A stretch of 35,167 bases of DNA from Opitutaceae bacterium (GTDB lineage: Bacteria > Verrucomicrobiota > Verrucomicrobiia > Opitutales > Opitutaceae): NCBI GenBank assembly GCA_014879845.1, contig JACSRI010000190.1, positions 1 to 35,167 on the forward strand. Reading direction: 5' to 3'. Positions 8,034 to 14,626 of the stretch are shown piece after piece. The first letter of the stretch is position 1. Every line of letters starts with the position of its first letter. The notes beneath the pieces are model-generated. The model saw nothing but the letters and a program-made list of their open reading frames with translations, searched no databases and was not told where the DNA came from. The position numbers and the translations under genes are program-made.

Positions 8034-10736
8034 ATGCCCACTCTACCCCGTGTGTGTCTCGTCGCGGCCCTGTCCTCCGGCCTCAACCTGTTCGGCGCCG
8101 AAGTCGCCATGCGCGTCAACGACAAGGACTACCTCGATGCCCGCGGCTTCAGCGTGTTCCTCTACGACAGCACCTATCACCCGGTGTTCGTCGACCAGAA
8201 GAACACGGCGATGGAGATGATCCTGCACGGCCAGCGCATCACCACCAACGGCGACGTGCGCCTGATGCCGACGCCCGAGCAGTGGGATCTGGTGGCCACC
8301 CTCAAGGGCCGCACGGCCGACAAGGAGAATCACCGGCTCGCCGCCGAGCTCGCGTTCCCGACATTCGATCTCAACTACACGCTCGAGGTCGCGGCCGAAC
8401 CGGGCGGCGTGCGGATCAGCGTCAACCTCGACCAGCCGCTCCCGGAAAAACTCGCCGGGCGGGCCGGCTTCAACCTCGAGTTCCTGCCCTCGATCTACAT
8501 GGGCAAGGCCTATCTCGTGGACGGCACCCAGGCCGGCATCTTCCCGCGCACGCCCGGGGATCCGATGACCACGGTGCTGCCGCTGGCCGATGAACCGAAG
8601 AAGGCCTACTACCTCGAGGACTGGGACAAGGCCAAGGGCTACACGCAGCCCCAGCCGTTTGCCACGGGCCGGACGATCACGCTGGGAGTGGACGACGCGC
8701 TGGCCCGCGTGACGGTGACGTCGGACACGGCGGATCTCATGCTCTTCGACGGGCGCGCCCGCGCGCAGAACGGCTGGTTCGTACTGCGTTCGCTGATACC
8801 GACGGGCAAGACCAAGGGCGCGATCGTCTGGCACCTGCGGCCGGATGTGATCCCGAACTGGACCCGACCGCCCATGATCGCCCACAGCCAGGTCGGCTAC
8901 GCCCCGGAATTCGCCAAGGTGGCGGTGCTCGAACTCGACCCAAACTACCGCGGCCCCAGCACCGCCCGCGTGCTCCGCCTTATGGAGGACGGCTCCTACA
9001 AGCAGGCATTCGAGGGCCCGATCACGCCGGCCACACCGTGGCTGCGCTATGTGTATTCGAAGTTTGATTTTACTCCGGTGAAGGAGTCCGGCCTCTACGT
9101 CATCGAATATGACGGCCGGCGCACCGCAGCATTCCCCATCGCCCGCGACGCCTATGCCAACGTCTGGAAATCCAGCCTGGGGCATCACATCGCGATCCAG
9201 ATGGACCACGTCTCCGTGCGAGAAGGCTACCGGGTGTGGCACGGTGCCTCGCACCTCGATGATGCCATCCTCGCACCGGTGGTGGGCGAGCAGTTCGACG
9301 GCTGGAACCAGGCCACGGCCACGGACGGCAAATACAAGGGTGGCGACCGCATTCCCGGGATGAACGTCGGTGGCTGGTACGATGCCGGCGACTTCGACCT
9401 CGAGACGCCGGCGCAGCTCAGCGTGATCCAGAGCCTGGCGCTGGCCTACCGCGAGTTCGCCCTCGACTACGACCAGCTCACCGTGAACGAAGCGGCGCGC
9501 GAGGTGGAACTGCACCGGCCCGATGGCATTCCTGACACTGTCCAGCAGGTCAAGCACGGCGCCGCCTACGTCCTCGCACAGTTCCGCGCCTTCGGGCACT
9601 CGATCCGCGGCACGCACGAGCCGGATCTGCGCCAGTACACCCACCTGGGCGACGGCGCGACGAAGACCGACGGCCGCATCTACGACCCGAACCTCGGGCC
9701 GAACGAAGTGAAGGACGGGTATTCGGGAAGGCCCGACGATCGCTGGATCTTCTCCACGACGAACCCGTTCTTCCAGTGGCAGTCCATCGCCGCGCTGGCG
9801 GCGGCCGCCGACACACTGAAAGGCTGGGACGACGTCACGGCAAAGGAGTGCCTCGAGACAGCGATCAAGGCCTGGAACGACGAGAAGGCCAACCCGACGC
9901 CCTTCCCTGCGAATTCGCACTTCGGCGGAAGTCCGGAAGGCGCCCCGGCGGCCGGCGTGCTCGCCGCCTCCCAGGGCGTGGTCGCTGGTGCTCCAGGCGC
10001 GCAGGCCGCACCGGCGAGCGCGGGCACACCGCCGACCACGACTGCAACACCGGCAGCACCTCCGGCCGGTGCCGGTCGTGGACGCTGGGGCCAGGGCATG
10101 GACTGGCCCGCGGCCGTCGAGCTGACGATCGCGACGAAGGGTGCCGAGCCCTACAAGGCGCGGCTGAAGGAGTTGTTTCCCCGGATGATCACGGTGGATC
10201 TCATGGAATTCCGCGGCTGGATGGCGGTCCGCGCCCTGCCCTATCTGGATGAGAGCGAGAAGGCGCAACTGCGCGAGGCGGTGAAGGCCTACATGGTGCA
10301 GCTGGACCAGGAGATGAGTGCCACGCCGTTTGGCGTTCCCCCGAGCCTGCGCACCTGGGGCGGATCGGGCGCCGTGGTGGACATGGCGACCCGGATGTAT
10401 TTCCTGCACAAGGCGTATCCGGACCTCGTAAGCCCCGAGTACACCCTGCGCGCGGTGAACTACATCCTCGGCACGCATCCGGTGAACAGCACCTCCTACG
10501 TCGCCGGCGTCGGCACGGTCTCGAAGACGAAGACCTACAGCTTCAACCGCGGAGACAACGCGTACATCCCCGGCGCCGTGGTTCCTGGATACATCATCAT
10601 CAAGCCCGACTTCCCGGAGTGCCTGGACGACTTCGGCTACCTCTGGTTCGAGCACGAGGCCGTCGTGGCCGGCTCGGCCAGCTGGGTCGTCGCGGGCAAC
10701 GCCGCGGCCGCACTCACGAAGCAGGCGCAGCCGTAG
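8034..10736 (+). CDS. secreted glycoside hydrolase family 9 protein (cellulase-like)
   Basis: The product has 900 residues from the ATG at 8034, which begins a signal-like segment (MPTLPRVCLVAALSSGLNLF, then GA-E). Residues about 22-275 are a beta-rich N-terminal region I cannot name. Residues 278-375 look like the immunoglobulin-like CelD N-terminal domain (AHSQVGYAPEFAKVAVLELD). Residues 380-900 are the (alpha/alpha)6 GH9 domain. It has the GWYDAGDFD motif with D450 and D453 (water-activating base) and the late acid motif near E873/E875 in WFEHEAVVAGSASW. GH9 enzymes cleave beta-1,4-glucans such as cellulose or xyloglucan. An Ala/Pro/Gly/Thr-rich insertion at about residues 634-690 interrupts the catalytic domain. 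It seems to be transcribed alone. Confidence 0.85.
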   Translation: MPTLPRVCLVAALSSGLNLFGAEVAMRVNDKDYLDARGFSVFLYDSTYHPVFVDQKNTAMEMILHGQRITTNGDVRLMPTPEQWDLVATLKGRTADKENHRLAAELAFPTFDLNYTLEVAAEPGGVRISVNLDQPLPEKLAGRAGFNLEFLPSIYMGKAYLVDGTQAGIFPRTPGDPMTTVLPLADEPKKAYYLEDWDKAKGYTQPQPFATGRTITLGVDDALARVTVTSDTADLMLFDGRARAQNGWFVLRSLIPTGKTKGAIVWHLRPDVIPNWTRPPMIAHSQVGYAPEFAKVAVLELDPNYRGPSTARVLRLMEDGSYKQAFEGPITPATPWLRYVYSKFDFTPVKESGLYVIEYDGRRTAAFPIARDAYANVWKSSLGHHIAIQMDHVSVREGYRVWHGASHLDDAILAPVVGEQFDGWNQATATDGKYKGGDRIPGMNVGGWYDAGDFDLETPAQLSVIQSLALAYREFALDYDQLTVNEAAREVELHRPDGIPDTVQQVKHGAAYVLAQFRAFGHSIRGTHEPDLRQYTHLGDGATKTDGRIYDPNLGPNEVKDGYSGRPDDRWIFSTTNPFFQWQSIAALAAAADTLKGWDDVTAKECLETAIKAWNDEKANPTPFPANSHFGGSPEGAPAAGVLAASQGVVAGAPGAQAAPASAGTPPTTTATPAAPPAGAGRGRWGQGMDWPAAVELTIATKGAEPYKARLKELFPRMITVDLMEFRGWMAVRALPYLDESEKAQLREAVKAYMVQLDQEMSATPFGVPPSLRTWGGSGAVVDMATRMYFLHKAYPDLVSPEYTLRAVNYILGTHPVNSTSYVAGVGTVSKTKTYSFNRGDNAYIPGAVVPGYIIIKPDFPECLDDFGYLWFEHEAVVAGSASWVVAGNAAAALTKQAQP

Positions 10737-10766
10737 TCTCGCGCCAGGGCCGCGGAAGACGGCGAG

Positions 10767-10793
10767 ACCACCGAAGGCACAGAGGACGGAGGG
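10767..10793. repeat. 'cacagagg'-type intergenic repeat
   Basis: The segment accaccgaaggcacagagga plus cggaggg resembles the low-complexity 'accacagag..cacagagg' repeats that I recall between genes in many Verrucomicrobiota and Planctomycetota genomes. It is a recognition by eye; copy number in this genome is unknown. Confidence 0.4.
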
Positions 10794-10884
10794 CACCCCC
10801 GGAGCACCTTCCGGCGACCGGGTGTTGCCTGCACCAAACCGCCGCCGGGGCGTCAGCGAGAATGCCGAAGGCAACCGCGGGGCA

Positions 10885-10923
10885 ATCCGTGGAGTCACGG
10901 ATGCACGCGGATGAACGCGGATC
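10885..10923. repeat. 'cacggatg' short tandem intergenic repeat
   Basis: Three near-identical 8- to 10-base units (cacggatg, cacgcggatg, aacgcggatc) follow each other after atccgtggagt. This is the same type of 'acacggatgaacacggat' repeat often seen next to 'cacagagg' repeats in Verrucomicrobiota. Confidence 0.45.
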
Positions 10924-10924
10924 T

Positions 10925-11002
10925 GGAACAAATCACACCGAGCCGTGGCGTCCGACCAGCCGCGGAGGCTCGGTGCGCTTGGTGTGATCCTTTGTCTGTT
11001 CC
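10925..11002. repeat. long imperfect inverted repeat between convergent genes
   Basis: Three arm pairs are visible: GGAACA (10925-10930) with TGTTCC (10997-11002), ATCACACC (10932-10939) with GGTGTGAT (10981-10988), and CACCGAGCC (10936-10944) with GGCTCGGTG (10967-10975). The last two are alternative pairings because they share bases. It may be a bidirectional transcription end or part of a mobile repeat unit. Confidence 0.5.
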
Positions 11003-11083
11003 GTGACCCGACAGCTTTTCTCGGGTGCAGCCAGCCCGGTTGGGACCAACGCTCGCCCGGGCGCCCGTCGCGCGACGACAAGG

Positions 11084-11740
11084 CTAGGCCGCCGCGATGG
11101 CGGCAGTGTCGACGCCCAGGTTCGAGAGAAAGGCCCGGCACACCTCCCACAGCCCCCTTTCGCTTCGGTTGACCCGGGCGAGCAAGGTGAGCCCGCTTAG
11201 GAATGCCACCAGGGATTGGGCACACGCCCCGGTGTCGGGCGGCGCGCGCAGGCTTCCCTCCGAAACCATCCCGCGGATCACACGGGCAGCAAGGGCTACG
11301 CGCTGCCGCAGCGCCTCGGTCATGACCTCACCCAGCGCGTGATCGCTTCCGCTCAACTCCGCGAGGGAGTTGACGAAGAGGCATCCGTGCACGCCCGCGT
11401 CGGTGGCGAGAAAGCGGCACTTCTCTCGAAACAGCCCGACCAAGACGGTGACCATGGGGGTCCCGGCTGGCAGGTTGCTCAGGCCGGCTTCATACTGGCG
11501 GCTGGTGTAGAGCGCGAAGGCCTCGCGGAACAATGCCTCGCGCGACTGGAAGGCGTTGTAGAAACTTGAGCGTTGGATGCCCAGGGCGTCGACCAGGTCG
11601 CCGGATGAGTTCGCGTGAAACCCGCGTTCCCAAAACAGATGCATCGCGGCCTCGACCACGGCCGCGCGATCAAAGCTCGACGGGCGTCCGCGCTTGCCCG
11701 ACGCCTCCCGCCGCCGCGATCTCGCCTTTGAAGCCGGCAT
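11084..11740 (-). CDS. TetR/AcrR-family transcriptional regulator
   Basis: The product has 218 residues from the ATG at 11740; a GTG at 11758 would add six residues. A basic N-terminus (KARSRRREASGKRGRPSSFD) leads into the TetR helix-turn-helix at about residues 20-65 (VVEAAMHLFWERGFHANSSG, then LVDALGIQRSSFYNAF). The C-terminal ligand domain (about 80-215) resembles TetR proteins with a GCLFVNS segment, in which low-molecular-weight inducers or electrophiles release the repressor. The gene is divergent from a secreted-protein gene. A perfect palindrome in the shared intergenic region is the likely operator. Confidence 0.88.
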   Translation of the reverse strand: MPASKARSRRREASGKRGRPSSFDRAAVVEAAMHLFWERGFHANSSGDLVDALGIQRSSFYNAFQSREALFREAFALYTSRQYEAGLSNLPAGTPMVTVLVGLFREKCRFLATDAGVHGCLFVNSLAELSGSDHALGEVMTEALRQRVALAARVIRGMVSEGSLRAPPDTGACAQSLVAFLSGLTLLARVNRSERGLWEVCRAFLSNLGVDTAAIAAA

Positions 11741-11765
11741 GATCGAAGCACGCTGCACTCTTTTA

Positions 11766-11821
11766 TGGACAGTGCGAACAGAAATGCTCGACAGGAGCAG
11801 CCTTTCTGGACATGTTGTCCA
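11766..11821. promoter_or_regulatory. candidate TetR operator (palindrome plus half-site)
   Basis: TGGACATGTTGTCCA at 11807-11821 is a perfect 6+3+6 palindrome. An extra half-site TGGACA at 11766-11771 lies 41 bases away in the same orientation, about four helical turns. Both sit between the divergent tetR gene and the secreted-protein gene starting at 11878, the usual place for TetR autoregulation. The assignment to this TetR is inference. Confidence 0.55.
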
Positions 11822-11877
11822 TATTTAACGCGAGTGCGCGCGGTCTCACCTCCGGCACTCGCACTCCGTCTCTCGCC

Positions 11878-12525
11878 ATGCGCACCCCGCTTCTCCACCT
11901 CGCTGCCCATCTCCTGCTCTATTGCGGCTCGATGACCGCCGCCTCGGCCCAGGTCGACGTGTTCACCTACATCGAACCGAAGGCGCCGTTCCACGAGGCG
12001 GCCGCGAAGGCCCAGCTCGAACCCGGCACCGGCACCATCCGCGGCACGATCTACGCTCGCGAAAACAGAGCGCTCGTCGCCTCGCTCAACATGAGCCAGC
12101 GCCACCCGGCCCGGCTCGGCACGGTGGTCACGCTCATGCCACACAGCGCCTACCTCGAGGAGTGGATCGCGATGAACAAGAAGATGCGCCGCAAGGGTGG
12201 ACTCGAGAAGCCCGCGATCTCGCGCACGGCCAATGCCTATCGTATCCTCACGAAGGTTACCGATGATCGCGGCTCGTTCAAGTTCACCGGGCTCAAGCCC
12301 GGGCGCTACCTCATCCTCGCCGAAGTCGAGTTCGTGAAGGACGGCTCCACGTTCGTGCAGACCGGTGCGGTCACGACGTCGAACGCGGCCACCGGGCAGA
12401 TCCTCGACTCGCGGCCGGTCGGCTACCACGAAACCTACTACGTCGACGTGACCAAGCTCGCAATCGGCACAGTGACGCTCACCTCCGAAGGCCAGGTGGT
12501 CGAGACCACGATCAGCGGGCAATAG
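11878..12525 (+). CDS. secreted protein with a carboxypeptidase-regulatory-like beta-sandwich
   Basis: The product has 215 residues. The ATG at 11878 is preferred over one at 11812 because it starts a signal peptide (MRTPLLHLAAHLLLYCGSMT, cleavage near ASA-Q) and because 11812 lies inside the candidate operator. The mature protein has strands typical of carboxypeptidase-regulatory-like/CNA-B folds: GTIRGTIYARENRALVASLN, then VTDDRGSFKFTGLKPGRYLI followed by LAEVEFV. These domains usually act as structural modules of cell-surface proteins. A KKMRRKGGLEK segment is strongly basic. It is divergent from tetR and lies 33 bases upstream of the LRR gene, so it is probably co-transcribed with it. Confidence 0.75.
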   Translation: MRTPLLHLAAHLLLYCGSMTAASAQVDVFTYIEPKAPFHEAAAKAQLEPGTGTIRGTIYARENRALVASLNMSQRHPARLGTVVTLMPHSAYLEEWIAMNKKMRRKGGLEKPAISRTANAYRILTKVTDDRGSFKFTGLKPGRYLILAEVEFVKDGSTFVQTGAVTTSNAATGQILDSRPVGYHETYYVDVTKLAIGTVTLTSEGQVVETTISGQ

Positions 12526-12558
12526 GCCGCCCAGCCCCATTCTGTTCTCCCGCCCGCC

Positions 12559-13449
12559 ATGCGCCTCCACTCGGTCCTCCCTGCCCTCGCCCTCGGACTG
12601 CTCGTCCCCATCGTGACGGCCTCCGAGGACTACATCCGCATTCCCGATCCAAACCTGCTCGCCCGCATCATCGCGCTCGGCACAGACCTGAACGACGACG
12701 GGCGCATACAGCCCGCCGAGGCCGCGGCCGTCACCGAGCTCAAGCTCGACGGTCTCGGCATCATCAATGCCCAGGGACTGAACCGCTTTGCCAACCTCGA
12801 GACCCTCTGGCTCCGTCGCAACCAGCTCACCTCCATCGATCTTTCCGGGCTCGGCCATCTTCGTGAAGTCCTGCTTGCCGGCAATCGACTCAGCCTCGTC
12901 CGCCTGCAGGGGCTCGATCGCCTCGAGGAATTGCAGGTCGCCCAGAACCCGCTCGGTGGCACGCTCGATCTGCGCCACCTCAAGAACCTGAAGGGTCTCT
13001 ACGCCTACCAGTGCGGGCTCACGGCGATCGACGTGTCCGGTCTCACCCGGATGGTGAATCTCTACGTCTACGACAACGCCCTCGCTTCGCTCGCGCTCTC
13101 CGGCATGACGCAGCTTGTGGACCTCCGCATCGACAACAACCGGTTCACCCGCCTCGACCTCAGCGGCCTGAGTGGCCTGCGCGACGTGTGGGCCGAAAAC
13201 AACAGTATCGGCGAACTCGTGACGACCGGCGCGGACGCCCTGGTCTACGTCAAGCTCGCCGGCAACCAGGTCCCCGGCCACGACTTCACCCACGCCACCA
13301 CCCTCGAGACGATCATCCTGAACAACAATCCGCTCGCTTGGATCGATGTCCGCGGTCTCCACAAACTCACGACGCTTCTTTGCGCCAACAGCCACATGAC
13401 AACCTTGAACCTCAGTGGCACGGCCAGTCTTCAGACGCTCGACTGGTGA
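12559..13449 (+). CDS. secreted leucine-rich-repeat protein with EF-hand-like loop
   Basis: The product has 296 residues. A signal peptide (MRLHSVLPALALGLLVPIVT) is followed by an 'IPDPNLLARI' entry segment and a calcium-loop-like DLNDDGRIQPAE (about residues 37-48). About eleven leucine-rich repeats of roughly 21 residues run to the C-terminus (LETLWLRRNQLTSIDLSGLG, LREVLLAGNRLSLVRLQGLD and so on), with internalin-like 'L..L....N.L..ldlsgl' spacing. The protein stops abruptly in a repeat (LQTLDW) without a capping or sorting domain, which may mean a lost C-terminus. It probably forms an operon with the gene before it. LRR surfaces usually bind proteins or glycans; the ligand is unknown. Confidence 0.8.
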   Translation: MRLHSVLPALALGLLVPIVTASEDYIRIPDPNLLARIIALGTDLNDDGRIQPAEAAAVTELKLDGLGIINAQGLNRFANLETLWLRRNQLTSIDLSGLGHLREVLLAGNRLSLVRLQGLDRLEELQVAQNPLGGTLDLRHLKNLKGLYAYQCGLTAIDVSGLTRMVNLYVYDNALASLALSGMTQLVDLRIDNNRFTRLDLSGLSGLRDVWAENNSIGELVTTGADALVYVKLAGNQVPGHDFTHATTLETIILNNNPLAWIDVRGLHKLTTLLCANSHMTTLNLSGTASLQTLDW

Positions 13450-13469
13450 GCCCGACGTGGGTCGGACTC
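13448..13469 (+). terminator. weak hairpin at the LRR gene end
   Basis: GAG-C-CCGAC / GTCGG-A-CTC forms a short stem with one mismatch, overlapping the stop codon. There is no T-run, so a terminator role is uncertain. Confidence 0.25.
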
Positions 13470-13995
13470 GAAGCGCGACGATGCGGCAGGAGACGCCGCT
13501 CGCGGTCCTGGGGCCATGGCGCCGGTCGATCGGGTCAGTCCGTGCCGAAGTCTTTTTGCACGGGCGAACGCGATTCTCGTCACGCACCGTTGGCTGTCCT
13601 GCGGTGCGCGATACGAGGGCGCCCGGGGCAGGTCCAAGCGGCGACGGAAACGATGAGGTGAGGTCGTTAATATCTCGTGCCTGCCACGGACTGTGCTCGA
13701 TCGGTTCGTGCGTGGGGATCCCGCGGCAGCGGAAAGGTGTCCACACCAGCCTCCCGTGGGCACAGGCATCTCACGCGGAGCCTCGGCGGCGAAGCCGCCC
13801 GACCTCAAGCCACCAAACCCGGAACACATGACAGGTTCCCCAGGCGGATCGCGACCATCCATTCAACAAGCGAACGGACTGCCTTCGGCTTCTCTGTGCA
13901 CTCCAGACCGTCCGAGCCGCTCTCGGCGGCCCTCGTCCACGATCTCGCCGCGCGGCAGGTCTTGCGACCGCTCGGACTCGCCGTAGGCTCGCGGC
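13450..13995 (+). other. long spacer before the BLUF gene
   Basis: No supported gene was found. The only structure seen is a GGCGGC-gaa-GCCGCC hairpin at 13785-13799. Several short frames exist on both strands but none has protein-like composition or a recognisable motif. Confidence 0.3.
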
Positions 13996-14433
13996 ATGGT
14001 GGACTCGCTCATCTACGCCAGTTCGGCCACCCGGCGTTTTGGAACAGCCGATCTGCTCGAGCTCCTGCAAACCAGCCGGCGCAACAACGAGCGGCTCGGC
14101 GTCACCGGCATGCTTTTGTTCCACGAAGGCAACTTCCTCCAGGTCCTCGAGGGACCGCGCGAGGCCGTGCAGGTGTTGTTCGACAAGATCGGCCGCGATC
14201 CGCGGCACACCAACGTGCTCGTCCTGCGCCATGTGACACAGGAGCACCGTGACTTTCCCGAGTGGTCGATGGCGTTCTGCGACTTGAGCAGCGAGCAGGC
14301 CCGAACGGTAGAGGGATACAGCTCGTTCCTCAATACGCCGTTCCACGACCCGGCCCTCACCGGCAATCCCGCGCTCGTGCACAAGTTGCTCCTGAACTTC
14401 AAACGCATCGTCGCCCCGCATCGCGTCGTGTGA
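13996..14433 (+). CDS. stand-alone BLUF blue-light photoreceptor
   Basis: The product has 145 residues, almost all one BLUF domain (sensor of blue light using FAD). The residues known from AppA (Tyr21, Asn45, Gln63, Trp104, Met106) are all present at the same spacing: Y7 in SLIYAS, N31 in SRRNNERLGVTG, Q49 in GNFLQVLEG, W90 and M92 in EWSMAF. The flavin switch should therefore be functional. The C-terminal 45 residues form the usual short cap helices (FLNTPFHDP, LVHKLLLNFKRIV), with no GGDEF, EAL or cyclase output domain attached. Short BLUF proteins act through partner proteins. No obvious partner lies adjacent. Confidence 0.93.
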   Translation: MVDSLIYASSATRRFGTADLLELLQTSRRNNERLGVTGMLLFHEGNFLQVLEGPREAVQVLFDKIGRDPRHTNVLVLRHVTQEHRDFPEWSMAFCDLSSEQARTVEGYSSFLNTPFHDPALTGNPALVHKLLLNFKRIVAPHRVV

Positions 14434-14626
14434 ACGACCCAGGAGCCGGTCATCGCCGGTCCGCGTCCTCATGAGGTCCATCAGCCACGCTGCATTTACT
14501 GGCTGACCGCTGCACAGATCGTTGTCACCCTCTGCCAGTCTGAAACCCTCGACTGTGTCCCGCTGAGCCGTCCTCGCCGGTCTCTGATCGGTCGCCGGCC
14601 GGCCCACTCGAACCCCTGCGCACCTC

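Larger units (their letters stand above)
10737..11083. other. convergent spacer between the GH9 and tetR genes
   Basis: The stretch lies between two converging genes and holds no gene. It contains two dispersed-repeat-like segments and a long imperfect inverted repeat, listed separately. Confidence 0.5.

Noticed and set aside
8043-11225. A 1060-codon open frame on the minus strand opposite the GH9 gene
   Set aside because: High G+C keeps the antisense frame open. The translation is rich in His, Arg and Val with no domain, while the plus strand has a clear GH9 enzyme.
11812-11877. Upstream ATG at 11812 as start of the secreted beta-sandwich protein
   Set aside because: It would place 22 non-signal residues before the signal peptide and puts the start inside the operator palindrome.
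11479-13746. A 755-codon minus-strand frame spanning the secreted pair and part of tetR
   Set aside because: It crosses three better-supported genes and has no recognisable domain.
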